Positions 1-8,255 are shown, counted from the first letter of the stretch. The stretch: DNA of 39,147 bases from Pseudomonas sp. PB101 (GCF_009764265.1 NZ_RWIR01000042.1:1-39147); one strand, 5' to 3'. Program-made: numbers and translations. The notes: generated by a model not told the origin, from the letters alone.

Positions 1-158
1 ATTGCCTGAGCGTGCATTTCGGGGTCGACTCTGCGTTCGCCCATCATGACTTCCACGGGGTCGCCAGGGATCATGCGAATCAACGCGAATGTCAGCAAGG
101 TGATGCCGAAAAACGTGGGGATCAACAGCCCCAGTCGGCGGGCAATAAAACTAAACAT
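1..158 (-). CDS. dppB: DppB-type dipeptide ABC transporter permease, N-terminal part only
   Basis: Inner-membrane permease subunit of a peptide ABC importer, cut by the left window edge after about 52 codons. Read on the minus strand from the ATG at 158 it begins MFSFIARRLGLLIPTFFGIT, followed by a first membrane segment and then IRMIPGDPVEVMMG, which is typical of the DppB/OppB N-terminus (BPD_transp_1 family). A GAGGT ribosome site lies about 10 bases upstream. It is the gene immediately downstream of a binding-protein gene, with only a hairpin in the 73-base gap, so it is probably transcribed with it. The remaining dppCDF genes would lie outside the window to the left. Confidence 0.9.
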   Translation of the reverse strand, partial: MFSFIARRLGLLIPTFFGITLLTFALIRMIPGDPVEVMMGERRVDPEMHAQA

Positions 159-191
159 CGTAAGGTGTACCTCATCAGCCGGTTAGGCGTG

Positions 192-220
192 CCCGGCATT
201 CCTGTGTCAGGAATGCCGGG
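192..220 (-). terminator. Perfect 13-bp hairpin between binding-protein gene and dppB
   Basis: The arms at 192-204 and 208-220 are exact complements with a 3-base loop. On the coding (minus) strand no T-run follows, so it is not a good intrinsic terminator in the operon direction; T-rich sequence lies only on the plus-strand side. In binding-protein-dependent transporter operons such a hairpin usually protects the upstream mRNA or partly limits read-through, which would give more binding protein than permease. That role is inferred here. Confidence 0.6.
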
Positions 221-231
221 AGTTTTCTTAT

Positions 232-1827
232 CTACTTCACCTGGGTGGTGGCGAAGTTGTTCGTGGTGAGGGGGCTAATGTGATAGCCCTCTACGTTGTT
301 GCGCATTGCGGTAAACATTCTAGTGTGCGCGAGGCTGATCCATGGCTGGTCCTGGTTAAAAATAACCTGGGCCTGCTCGTAGAGCGCTGCACGCTCGGCC
401 GGATCGGTTTTTTCCCGAGCCTGGTCAAGCAGCGCCTGGAACTTGTCATTGCACCAGCGGGCGTAGTTTTCTCCGTTCTTGGCCGCTTCACAACTGAGCA
501 TAGGCGTCAGGAAGTTATCCGGATCGCCGTTATCGCCCGCCCATCCGGCGGCCACCATGTCGTGCTCGCCGTTTTTCGCGCGCTTGAGCATTTCGCCCCA
601 TTCCATCACGCGGATGTCGAGCTTGATCCCGACCTTGGCCAGATCGGCTTGCATCATCTGTGCGGCGAGCATCGGGTTCGGGTTGGTCGCACCGCCACCG
701 TTGCGGGTGAACAGGGTGAACACGGTACCTTCCGGCACGCCGGCTTCCTTGAGCAGGGCGCGTGCCTTGTCCAGGTCGTGGGCCGGGTTCTTCAGGGTGT
801 GGTTGTAACCCAGCAGGGTGTCCGGGTAAGGGTTGACCGCCACGGTGGCGTTGCCCTTGCCAAACAGCGCGTTGACCGCCGCTTCCTTGTCGAAGGCGAT
901 ATCGATGGCTTTGCGCACCCGCACGTCACTCATGTACTTGTGCGAAGTGTTCATGGCGATGTACGAAACCGTCATCGCATTCATCTCGTCGACCTTCAGG
1001 TTCGGGTCTTTCTTGATGGTCGGGATGTCATCCGGCTTCGGATACAGCGCGACCTGGCACTCGTTGGCCTTGAGCTTCTGCAGGCGCACGTTGTTGTCGG
1101 TGGCGATGGCCAGGATCAACGCATCGGCCGGTGGCTTGCCACGGAAGTAGTCCGGGTTGGCCTTGAAGCGAACCTGGGCGTCCTTGTTGTAACGCTGGAA
1201 GACGAACGGGCCGGTGCCGATCGGCTTGTTGTTCAGGTCGCCGGTCTTGTTGGCCTTGAGCAACTGGTCGGCGTACTCGGCGGAGTAGATCGAGGAGAAC
1301 GCCATGGCGATGTCGGCCAGGAACGGCGCCTCACGACGGGTGAGGGTGAACTTGACCGTGTTGTCGTCGACTTTCTCGACGCTTTTCAGCAATTCCTTGA
1401 AGCCCATGCTTTCAAAGTACGGGAAGCCGACGCTCGATTGTTTATGCCACGGATGGTTCGGGTCCAGTTGGCGCTGGAAGCTCCAGACCACGTCGTCGGC
1501 GTTCATGTCGCGGGTCGGCTTGAAGTATTCGGTGGTGTGGAACTTGACGCCTTTACGCAGATGGAAGGTGTAGCTCAGGCCGTCTTCGCTGATGTCCCAG
1601 GAGTCGGCCAGCGCCGGAATCACGTCGGTGGTGCCGGGCTTGAAGTCCGCAAGGCGATTGAAGATGGTTTCAGCCGCGGCGTCGGCGGTGACTGCAGTCG
1701 TGTACAGGGCTGTATCGAAGCCTTCCGGACTGTTTTCGGTACAAACCACCAGGGGCTTGGCCGAAACGCCGACAGCGACACTGAGCAAAGCGGCCGCGAT
1801 GGCCGCACGTAGGGGAAGCATTTTCAT
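232..1827 (-). CDS. Periplasmic dipeptide-binding protein, DppA-like (family 5 SBP), copy nearest dppB
   Basis: Binds di- or oligopeptides in the periplasm and delivers them to the DppBC permease. The ATG at 1827 is chosen because AGAGGG precedes it by 6 bases and it directly starts a signal peptide (MKMLPLRAAIAAALL then cleavage after VSA); an upstream in-frame start adds 17 residues that do not look like signal sequence. The protein is 531 aa, usual for SBP_bac_5. It shows the family core near residues 65-105 (DSWDISEDGLSYTFHLRKG, then KFHTT). Four cysteines in the mature protein (VVC, NEC, LSC and RWC) match the two-disulfide pattern of DppA. It is the most divergent of the three paralogues here but sits directly before dppB, so it is probably the main partner of this permease. 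Confidence 0.9.
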   Translation of the reverse strand: MKMLPLRAAIAAALLSVAVGVSAKPLVVCTENSPEGFDTALYTTAVTADAAAETIFNRLADFKPGTTDVIPALADSWDISEDGLSYTFHLRKGVKFHTTEYFKPTRDMNADDVVWSFQRQLDPNHPWHKQSSVGFPYFESMGFKELLKSVEKVDDNTVKFTLTRREAPFLADIAMAFSSIYSAEYADQLLKANKTGDLNNKPIGTGPFVFQRYNKDAQVRFKANPDYFRGKPPADALILAIATDNNVRLQKLKANECQVALYPKPDDIPTIKKDPNLKVDEMNAMTVSYIAMNTSHKYMSDVRVRKAIDIAFDKEAAVNALFGKGNATVAVNPYPDTLLGYNHTLKNPAHDLDKARALLKEAGVPEGTVFTLFTRNGGGATNPNPMLAAQMMQADLAKVGIKLDIRVMEWGEMLKRAKNGEHDMVAAGWAGDNGDPDNFLTPMLSCEAAKNGENYARWCNDKFQALLDQAREKTDPAERAALYEQAQVIFNQDQPWISLAHTRMFTAMRNNVEGYHISPLTTNNFATTQVK

Positions 1828-1906
1828 CAAGAACCCTCTGCAATCAGTTGAAGGACAAAAGCCGGACGGCCGATTCATCGCTGAAACCCGCCGTCCGGCA
1901 GCGGCA

Positions 1907-3340
1907 TTACAGGATGTTGAATGGAACCGTGGTCACGAGACGGAACTCGTTGATGCTGCCGTCAGCCTGGTTTTCGCTGGCACGGTGAGCGGTGTAGGTA
2001 CCGCGGATCGTGGTGGCCTTGAGCGGGCCGCTCTGCACCGCGTAGGTCGCGCCGATGCCGTATTCATAGTGGTGTTCGCCATCCTGGGACTGGATGCCGT
2101 CATAACCCTTGCCAACCACGCCGCCGTTGCCGGTGTAGTGAGTGCCGTCGATACCCCAGCCGCGAGCCTGGTAGATGTTGAACTTCAGGCCTGGCACGCC
2201 GTATTCGGCCATGTTCAGACCGTAGGCAACCTGGAACGATTTTTCGTTCGGGCCGTTGAAGTCCGACAGCAGGGAGTTGGCCAGGTAGATGCCGTTGGTT
2301 TCGTGCAGGTAGTCGAAGTACTCGTTACCGTTCACTTCCTGGTACGAGAAGGTCAGGGTGTGGGCCTGGTGGGTCAGGCCGAACGACAGGGAGTAGGTGT
2401 CGTTGTCGATGTCGCCGATCAGGGCTTTACCGGTTTCCTGGGTTTTGTAGTAGTTCAGGCCGGTGGTCAGGCTCAGCACCTGGCTGTCGCCCAGAACGTG
2501 GGAAGCGCCGAAGTAGTATTGGTTCCAGATGTCTTCAGCCTGGGTCGCCCAGAGGCTGGTGGTCAGGCTGGCGAATGGGGTGTAGGTCAGGCCGCCGGTG
2601 TAGACGTGGTCCGTTTCAACGATGCCGTTGGCGTATTCGGTTCGAAATTTGCGCTGGCTTTCTTCGGTACGCGGTGAGTTGCGGTCGAAGGTGGCCAGGT
2701 CGAAGGCCAGGTTGTTCAGCTCTTCGCTGTGGATGGCCACACCTTCGAAGCTCGAAGGCAGTGCACGGTTACCGATCACGTCGACCATCGGGCTGCTGAA
2801 GTTCATGCGGCCGGCGGTCAGGGTGGTGTTGGAGACACGGGCCTTGACGTTGGCCAGGCCCAGTTTGCTCCACTGGCCTTGTGCGTCGCCGCCTTCCTTG
2901 GTCAGGGTACGGTTGTTGCCTGCGCCTGGACGCGTGCCCGGTGCGCCGCCGTTGTTGGAGGCCAGGTCCTTGCGGTCCTGGTCCAGGGCGATGGCGTTGT
3001 AGGCCGCCACTTCAGTGCTGAAACCCACAGTGCCTTCGGTGAAGCCCGAGTTGTACTTGAGGATGGTGCCCTGAACCCAGTTGATCCGGCGATCGGTCGG
3101 GGTCGAAACGCCGTCTTTCTTGTAGGCGAACTTGGCGCCGCGTTGCAGTTGTTCGTTGGCGTACCAGTTACGCGTGGTGCCGGTGATCGACTGGCCTTCG
3201 ACAAAACCGGTGGCTTCGCTTTGGGCGCTTTTCTCGTTCACGGTAACCGGGGTGAAAGCCTGGCTTTGGGTTTCTGCGTAAGCCGTGGCGGTTACGCTGC
3301 TGATGGCCAGGGCCAATAACGCGGTGCTGCTCAGTTTCAT
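1907..3340 (-). CDS. opdP: OprD-family outer-membrane porin, probably peptide-specific (OpdP-like)
   Basis: An 18-strand substrate-specific outer-membrane channel of the OprD family, 477 aa including a signal peptide that begins MKLSSTALLALAIS and ends at TAYA. The mature part has the expected alternating beta pattern (for example LTTGLNYYKT, HTLTFSYQEVNG, YGIGATYAV) and an OprD-like start with FVEGQSITGTTRNWYANE. AGGAG lies 8 bases before the ATG. The gene lies between two DppA-type genes, the arrangement I recall for the glycine-glutamate dipeptide porin OpdP of P. aeruginosa, so peptide uptake is the best inference; the substrate itself cannot be read from sequence. The leader has two A-rich runs and a 12-bp palindrome (separate entry). 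The last residues are FNIL. Confidence 0.88.
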   Translation of the reverse strand: MKLSSTALLALAISSVTATAYAETQSQAFTPVTVNEKSAQSEATGFVEGQSITGTTRNWYANEQLQRGAKFAYKKDGVSTPTDRRINWVQGTILKYNSGFTEGTVGFSTEVAAYNAIALDQDRKDLASNNGGAPGTRPGAGNNRTLTKEGGDAQGQWSKLGLANVKARVSNTTLTAGRMNFSSPMVDVIGNRALPSSFEGVAIHSEELNNLAFDLATFDRNSPRTEESQRKFRTEYANGIVETDHVYTGGLTYTPFASLTTSLWATQAEDIWNQYYFGASHVLGDSQVLSLTTGLNYYKTQETGKALIGDIDNDTYSLSFGLTHQAHTLTFSYQEVNGNEYFDYLHETNGIYLANSLLSDFNGPNEKSFQVAYGLNMAEYGVPGLKFNIYQARGWGIDGTHYTGNGGVVGKGYDGIQSQDGEHHYEYGIGATYAVQSGPLKATTIRGTYTAHRASENQADGSINEFRLVTTVPFNIL

Positions 3341-3422
3341 GGGTAAAGCTCCTTACTTTCTTTTTTTATACCGGTCTTTTTTTTGTGATCCGGCTATTGG
3401 TTTAGAACTCATTCATGGCATC

Positions 3423-3434
3423 GCAAACGTTTGC
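3423..3434. promoter_or_regulatory. 12-bp perfect palindrome GCAAACGTTTGC upstream of the porin gene
   Basis: It lies about 85 bases before the porin ATG. The sequence has the form of a LacI/PurR-family operator (centre ACGT, flanked CAA/TTG). No LacI-family gene is in the window, so the cognate regulator is unknown and the assignment is an inference from shape only. Confidence 0.35.
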
Positions 3435-3450
3435 TGTCGGCCAAATTGGC

Positions 3451-3492
3451 AAAAGACGGCAAAGCGTCTGCGTGAGGGCGGAAAATCCGCCC
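3451..3492 (-). terminator. Two small hairpins after the second binding-protein gene
   Basis: Read on the minus strand after the stop at 3515, the first hairpin has 7-bp arms (3486-3492 and 3476-3482) and a 3-base loop but no T-run. The second has 5-bp arms (3465-3469 and 3454-3458) followed by TTTT. Together they could end or thin transcription before the porin gene, which then has its own leader. Confidence 0.4.
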
Positions 3493-3514
3493 CCCGGCAT
3501 TTCTGGCTAATCGG

Positions 3515-5116
3515 TTATTTTTCTATGCTGACACCCGAGAACACATTGCGGCCGAAGGGGCTCACTTTGAACCCTTCGATTGTGGCGCTCAGCGGCTGGT
3601 TGACCGTTGAGTGGGCGACTGGCGTGATCGGCACTTGCTGCTTGAGCAACTGCTGCGCCTGTTTGTAGAGCAGGGTGCGCTGGTCGCGGTCGGTGACGAC
3701 CTTGGCTTGCTTGATCAGCTTGTCGTAAGCCGGATCACACCACATCGAGTAGTTGTTGCCGCCAATGGCGTCGCAGCTGTAGAGCGTGCCCAGCCAGTTG
3801 TCCGGATCACCGTTGTCACCGGTCCAGCCGATCAGGCTGATGTCGTGCTCGCCATTCTTGGTGCGCTTGATGTACTCGCCCCATTCGTAGCTGACGATCT
3901 TGACCTTGAGGCCGATCTTCGCCCAGTCAGCCTGGAGCATTTCGGCCATCAACTTGGCGTTGGGGTTGTACGGACGCTGGACCGGCATGGCCCATAGGGT
4001 GATTTCGGTGCCTTCCTTGACGCCGGCAGCCTTGAGCAATTCCTTGGCTTTTTCCGGGTTGTAGGCGGCGTCCTTGATCGTGTCGTCGTAGGACCATTGG
4101 GTCGGCGGCATGGCGTTGACCGCCAGTTGCCCCGCGCCCTGGTAAACGGCATTGAGAATGCCCTGCTTGTTCACCGCCATGTCCAGCGCCTGGCGCACTT
4201 CGAGCTGGTCGAACGGTTTGTGGCGCACGTTGTAGGCGATGTAGCCGAGGTTGAAGCCAGGCTTCTCGATCAGTTGCAGGGCCGGGTCGTTCTTCAGCGC
4301 GGGCACATCGGCAGGGCGCGGGTGCAGGGTGATCTGGCACTCGCCGGCCTTGAGTTTCTGCACGCGTACCGAGGCGTCGGTGTTGATGGCGAAAATCAGG
4401 TTGTCGAGCTTGACCCGACTCGGGTCCCAGTAATGCTTGTTACCGGTGTAACGGATGTTCGAGTCTTTCTGGTAGCTCTTGAACACGAACGGCCCGGTGC
4501 CGATCGGCTTCTGGTTGATGTCGCTCGGCTTGCCTTCGGCCAGCAGCTTGTCGGCGTATTCGGCCGAAAGGATGGCGGCGAAGCTCATGGCGATGTTCTG
4601 GATGAACGCGGCGTCCACGCTGTTGAGCGTAAAGACCACGGTCAGCGGCCCGGTCTTTTCGACCTTGGCGATGTTCTTGTTCAGGCTCATGCCGTTGAAG
4701 TACGGAAACTCGGTCGGATAAGCCTTGCGGAAGGGTTGTTGCGGATCGAGCATGCGATTGAACGTGAACAGCACGTCATCGGCGTTGAAATCGCGGGTCG
4801 GCGTGAAGTATTTGGTGGTGTGGAACTTCACCCCTTCGCGTAGGTGAAAGGTGTATTTGAGGCCGTCCTCGGAAATATCCCAGCTTGTGGCCAGGCCCGG
4901 TACGACGTTGGTCGCGCCTTTCTCGAACTCTGCCAAGCGGTTGTAAAGCGGCTCGGCGGCGTCGTTGTCGGTCGCAGTAGTGTACTGCGCCGTGTCGAAA
5001 CCGGCGGGGCTGCCTTCGGAGCAGAACACCAGGCTATTGTTGGCGGCCTGGCTGATGGAAGTGGCGGCCAGCAGGCCGGTGCCCAGCAATGCGGATAAAA
5101 CCAAGGTATGGCGCAT
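3515..5116 (-). CDS. Periplasmic dipeptide-binding protein, DppA-like (middle copy)
   Basis: Family 5 solute-binding protein of 533 aa with a clean signal peptide (MRHTLVLSALLGTGLLAATS, cleavage after SQA). The family core TSWDISEDGLKYTFHLREG lies near residues 76-94. Four cysteines (VFC, GEC, YSC and MWC) match DppA disulfides. It is much closer to the copy at 5415-7040 than to the copy at 232-1827: long stretches such as KPIGTGPFVFKSYQKDSNIR are nearly shared, so these two probably arose by a more recent duplication. AGGGAG sits just before the ATG. It probably feeds the shared permease with a different peptide range; specificity cannot be assigned from sequence. Confidence 0.9.
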   Translation of the reverse strand: MRHTLVLSALLGTGLLAATSISQAANNSLVFCSEGSPAGFDTAQYTTATDNDAAEPLYNRLAEFEKGATNVVPGLATSWDISEDGLKYTFHLREGVKFHTTKYFTPTRDFNADDVLFTFNRMLDPQQPFRKAYPTEFPYFNGMSLNKNIAKVEKTGPLTVVFTLNSVDAAFIQNIAMSFAAILSAEYADKLLAEGKPSDINQKPIGTGPFVFKSYQKDSNIRYTGNKHYWDPSRVKLDNLIFAINTDASVRVQKLKAGECQITLHPRPADVPALKNDPALQLIEKPGFNLGYIAYNVRHKPFDQLEVRQALDMAVNKQGILNAVYQGAGQLAVNAMPPTQWSYDDTIKDAAYNPEKAKELLKAAGVKEGTEITLWAMPVQRPYNPNAKLMAEMLQADWAKIGLKVKIVSYEWGEYIKRTKNGEHDISLIGWTGDNGDPDNWLGTLYSCDAIGGNNYSMWCDPAYDKLIKQAKVVTDRDQRTLLYKQAQQLLKQQVPITPVAHSTVNQPLSATIEGFKVSPFGRNVFSGVSIEK

Positions 5117-5370
5117 AACGCTCCCTTTTCTCTCAAAGTGTTGTCAATGAGCCGCCGTTCCGTCGTTGAGGCATCATTGATTTTCAAGCCATGCACGCAG
5201 CAGTAACCGATGACCCACGCATGCACTGGTCGAATCCCGACGGTATGAGCCACGGGTCCGGCAGTAAATACGTAGAGTCCTAAAGACTCGTAGGAAATGG
5301 CAACGCGTCCTCGCCCGATGCTGTAGTCAGCTGCGGATTTGGATGTAGGCAAATTCCTGCTTTGCTCGGT

Positions 5371-5408
5371 AGATAAAGCAACGGCGACGTCAGGAACGCC
5401 GCCGTTGC
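5371..5408 (-). terminator. Hairpin with short T-rich tail after the first binding-protein gene
   Basis: It lies 6 bases past the TAA at 5415. The 9-bp arms are at 5400-5408 and 5378-5386 with a 13-base loop, and TTTAT follows on the minus strand. It is a plausible partial terminator separating this gene from the next binding-protein gene. The remaining gap (5117-5370) shows no gene I can support. Confidence 0.5.
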
Positions 5409-5414
5409 CAAACC

Positions 5415-7040
5415 TTATTTGCTGACGCTGACGCCGTAGAAGGAGTTCAAGCCAAATGGGCTGATCTTGAAGTCCTGCACGTTGGCGCGCATGGGTTGGA
5501 ACACCGTCGAGTGAGCGATAGGTGTCATAGGCACAGCATCCTTGAGGACGTGTTGCGCTTGTTTGTAGAGCTCGGTGCGCTTGCCTTGGTCTGAAGTGCG
5601 CTTGGCCTGCTTGACGATGTCGTCAAACTTCTTGTCGCACCATTTGGAGAAGTTGTTGCCTTCCAGCGAGTCGCAGCCGAACAGCACGTTCAGCCAGTTG
5701 TCGGGATCACCATTGTCACCGCTCCAGCCAATCAGCATCGCCTGGTTCTCGCCACCTTTGGAGCGCTTGATGTACTCGCCCCACTCGTAGCTCTGGATCT
5801 TGACCTTGAGGCCAATCTTGGACCAGTCGGACTGCAGCATTTCTGCCATCAGCTTGGCGTTCGGGTTGTATGGACGCTGTACCGGCATCGCCCACAGGAC
5901 GATTTCGGTGCCATCTTTCACGCCGGCTTCCTTGAGCAGCTCCTTGGCTTTCTCAGGGTTGTACGGCGCGTCCTTGATGGTGGTGTCGTAGGACCACTGG
6001 GTCGGTGGCATGGCGTTGACAGCCAGTTGGCCGGCACCCTGGTACACCGAGTCGATGATCTGTTGCTTGTTGACGGCCATGTCCATTGCCTGGCGCACTT
6101 TCAGTTGCGCCAGCGGGTTTGGCTCGTTGCTACCCTTGACCTTGTCCATCACGTTGTAGGCGATGTAACCCAGGTTGAAACCGGCCTGGTCAGGCAGCTT
6201 CAGGGTCTTGTCTTCACGCAGCGCCTTCAGGTCGGCCGGACGAGGGAACAGGGTGACCTGGCACTCGTTCTTCTTCAGCTTCTGGATACGTACCGACGGG
6301 TCGGTGGTGATGGCGAAGATCAGGTTGTCGATCTTGACGTCGTCAGGCTTCCAGTATTCCTTGTTCCCGGTGTAGCGGATGTTGGAGTCTTTCTGGTAGC
6401 TCTTGAACACGAACGGACCAGTGCCGACCGGCTTCTGGTTGATGTCGGCGGCCTTGCCTTCCTTGAGCAGCTGGGCAGCGTACTCGGCGGACTGGACCGA
6501 GGCGAAGCTCATGGCCATGTTCTGGATGAACGCGGCGTCAACGTCCTTGAGGGTGAACTTGACGGTCTTGTCGTCGACTTTATCGATCTTGGTGATGTTG
6601 GTGTCCATCCCCATGTCGGTGAAGTACGGGAATTCGGTCGGGTACGCTTTGCGGAACGGGTCATCCTTGTTAATCATGCGATTGAAGGTGAACAGCACGT
6701 CGTCGGCGTTGAACTCACGAGTCGGCTTGAAATACGGGGTGGTGTGGAACTTGACGCCTTCACGCAGGTGGAAGGTGTAGGTCAGGCCGTCATCGGAGAC
6801 GTCCCAACTGGTCGCCAGACCAGGAATCACGGCGGTACCGCCGCGCTCGAACTGGGTCAGGCGGTTGAACATGGTTTCTGCAGAGGCGTCGAAGTCGGTT
6901 CCGGTGGTGTATTGACCTGGATCGAAACCGGCCGGGCTCCCTTCGGAGCAGAACACCAAGTTAGTCGCTGCTTGGGCGAACGGTGCGCTGGCTAACAAGC
7001 TTGCGCCAACTAAGAACGGAATGACCGCGTTTTTAAGCAT
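5415..7040 (-). CDS. Periplasmic dipeptide-binding protein, DppA-like (first copy of the locus)
   Basis: Family 5 peptide-binding protein, 541 aa from the ATG at 7040. That start is chosen because it opens a signal peptide (MLKNAVIPFLVGASLLASAP, then FAQA) and has GAGG just upstream; an in-frame extension of 43 residues to 7169 has no signal character. The family core TSWDVSDDGLTYTFHLREG and the KFHTT motif are present, as are the four DppA-type cysteines (VFC, NEC, FGC and KWC). It has a slightly longer loop (DKVKGSNEPNPLAQL) than its paralogue at 3515-5116. As the first gene of the locus it is preceded by about 445 bases without a gene that hold candidate sigma-54 and NtrC sites, so it is the gene most likely to be under nitrogen control. 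Confidence 0.9.
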   Translation of the reverse strand: MLKNAVIPFLVGASLLASAPFAQAATNLVFCSEGSPAGFDPGQYTTGTDFDASAETMFNRLTQFERGGTAVIPGLATSWDVSDDGLTYTFHLREGVKFHTTPYFKPTREFNADDVLFTFNRMINKDDPFRKAYPTEFPYFTDMGMDTNITKIDKVDDKTVKFTLKDVDAAFIQNMAMSFASVQSAEYAAQLLKEGKAADINQKPVGTGPFVFKSYQKDSNIRYTGNKEYWKPDDVKIDNLIFAITTDPSVRIQKLKKNECQVTLFPRPADLKALREDKTLKLPDQAGFNLGYIAYNVMDKVKGSNEPNPLAQLKVRQAMDMAVNKQQIIDSVYQGAGQLAVNAMPPTQWSYDTTIKDAPYNPEKAKELLKEAGVKDGTEIVLWAMPVQRPYNPNAKLMAEMLQSDWSKIGLKVKIQSYEWGEYIKRSKGGENQAMLIGWSGDNGDPDNWLNVLFGCDSLEGNNFSKWCDKKFDDIVKQAKRTSDQGKRTELYKQAQHVLKDAVPMTPIAHSTVFQPMRANVQDFKISPFGLNSFYGVSVSK

Positions 7041-7110
7041 GGTGGCCTCATGATTTGTTGTCATTTTTGGAATTAGAGGACGACCTCGTGAGTCGTGCCT
7101 GCGGATACTT

Positions 7111-7127
7111 ATGCAGGGGCCATACCC
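7111..7127 (-). promoter_or_regulatory. Candidate sigma-54 promoter before the first binding-protein gene
   Basis: On the minus strand the invariant GG (7126-7125) and GC (7114-7113) of a -24/-12 promoter are exactly 10 bases apart. By my alignment about 8 of 12 consensus positions match. Transcription would start near 7101, giving a leader of about 60 bases. A nearby GGCACG further downstream lacks the matching -12 GC. Confidence 0.4.
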
Positions 7128-7225
7128 AATGCAAGATCCAGAGTGACTACAAGCCTTAAACGGTGGCACGAACGTACCTTAATGTCGCATTTGTGTAATT
7201 GCTGACGCATTTGACCGTTTGCGCG

Positions 7226-7263
7226 GCATTTTTACGGTGCAAATGACGCACTTTTACGGTGCG
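7226..7263. promoter_or_regulatory. Two NtrC-like dyads 22 bp apart
   Basis: Site A (7247-7263) is CGCAC-N7-GTGCG. Site B (7226-7240) is GCAT-N7-GTGC, one base off the same dyad. GCAC-N7-GTGC is the spacing of the known NtrC enhancer consensus. The two share an exact 11-base direct repeat (TTTTACGGTGC) two helical turns apart. Relative to the predicted start near 7101 they are centred at about -154 and -132, a usual enhancer position for a sigma-54 promoter. Confidence 0.4.
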
Positions 7264-7431
7264 CGCCTGTTGCGGGTTGCTCCCGCGTGGGGCGTGGGTG
7301 TTACTTATTCATACCCCGGATTGTGGGGTGGGCATGGCGTGAATAAGAGTGGTTATTGTTGCACCGATAATGGCCAATCGACGGCTATTCTCGGGTCGAC
7401 CTATCCAGTTATAGCTCATGCCGGAAAACTG

Positions 7432-7466
7432 CAAAAAAAACGGCGATCATTTTAATGATCGCCGTT
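7432..7466 (-). terminator. Rho-independent terminator of the SIMPL gene
   Basis: The arms at 7454-7466 and 7439-7451 form a strong stem, and eight T residues follow on the minus strand (A-run 7433-7440). It lies about 20 bases past the stop at 7487 and is a textbook intrinsic terminator. Confidence 0.9.
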
Positions 7467-7486
7467 GTTGTCTGCGGGCTATCGAT

Positions 7487-8203
7487 TCAAGGCATCAGCA
7501 CTTCAATCGAACCGTCGGCGGTCATGCTGACCTGACTGGTGCCGGCTTCGACATCCGGTGTTACCGGTGCGGCGTCCATGGCGGCGGCTTTCATCATCAT
7601 CGGCGCGCGCATGTAAGGCTGTGGATAACCATTGCTGTTGAGGTTCAGGTTGACGATTTTGTAGCTCTTGCCGCCCAGGGCATCAGTCGCAATTTGGGCA
7701 CGGGCCTTGAAGGCGCTCACGGCGTCCTTGAGCAGGGCGTCTTCGCTGGCTTTGCGGGTCGGGGTGGCGATGGCGAAGTCCATGCCGCCCATTTTCAGGT
7801 CGGTAAGCAGTTCGCCGGTCAGTTTCGACAGGGCGGCGAAGTCCGAGCTCTCCAGGCGCAATTCGGCGCGCTCGCGCCAGCCGGTGATTTTCTGGCCCTT
7901 GGTGTCGTAGATCGGGTAGCTGTTGCGGCTGCCCTGGCGCAGGGTGATGTCCTTGACCTGCTTGGCCTGGGCCAGCGCCTTGTTCATGGTGGTGCTGACG
8001 TCGGCGGCGAGTTTGGCCGGGTCGCTGTTCTGTTCTTCGGTGTACAGCGTCACGATCATCAGGTCGCGGGCCACTTCCTGACTGACTTCGGCACGCAGGG
8101 AAATCTGGTTGTAATGAAGCTCGTCGGCGGCCAGGGTCGGCAGGCTGGCGACGGTGCCGACACTCAGGGCGAGGAGGGCGGCGCTGCGGCGGAATGTGTG
8201 CAT
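7487..8203 (-). CDS. Periplasmic SIMPL-domain protein (DUF541, YggE-like)
   Basis: Secreted protein of 238 aa with a signal peptide (MHTFRRSAALLALSVGTVAS, cleavage after LAA). The rest is one SIMPL domain: SLRAEVSQEVARDLMIVTLY near the start of the domain, then LKMGGMDFAIATPTRKASED and ALLKDAVSAFKARAQ in the second half. YggE-type proteins are reported to be associated with oxidative-stress tolerance, but their biochemical activity is not settled. AAGGAG lies 6-7 bases before the ATG. It is a single-gene unit with its own strong terminator, divergent from roxS; the same neighbour order is recalled from P. aeruginosa. A possible extracytoplasmic-stress promoter is noted upstream. Confidence 0.85.
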   Translation of the reverse strand: MHTFRRSAALLALSVGTVASLPTLAADELHYNQISLRAEVSQEVARDLMIVTLYTEEQNSDPAKLAADVSTTMNKALAQAKQVKDITLRQGSRNSYPIYDTKGQKITGWRERAELRLESSDFAALSKLTGELLTDLKMGGMDFAIATPTRKASEDALLKDAVSAFKARAQIATDALGGKSYKIVNLNLNSNGYPQPYMRAPMMMKAAAMDAAPVTPDVEAGTSQVSMTADGSIEVLMP

Positions 8204-8255
8204 GAAGGCTCCTTGAAAGGTGCGCAGGGGTTTGATCCGGGCCTGCGTGAAACCA

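Larger units (their letters stand above)
7041..7486. other. 446-base gene-free region between the peptide locus and the SIMPL gene
   Basis: No convincing coding sequence; a 78-codon open frame on the plus strand at 7219-7455 lacks a ribosome site and overlaps the terminator of the SIMPL gene. The region contains a GG-N10-GC element, paired dyads with an exact 11-base direct repeat, and the SIMPL-gene terminator, listed separately. Confidence 0.6.

Noticed and set aside
280..1812. 510-codon open frame on the plus strand
   Set aside because: It lies wholly opposite the DppA-like gene; composition is Val/Gly/Arg/His-rich with no domain, as expected from the antisense of a GC-biased gene.
7081..7100. 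Perfect-looking GGCACG half of a second sigma-54 promoter on the minus strand
   Set aside because: The base pair 10 positions further is GA rather than GC, so the invariant -12 element is missing.
7219..7455. 78-codon plus-strand open frame in the gap before the SIMPL gene
   Set aside because: No ribosome site, unusual composition, overlaps the NtrC-like dyads at its start and the SIMPL terminator at its end.
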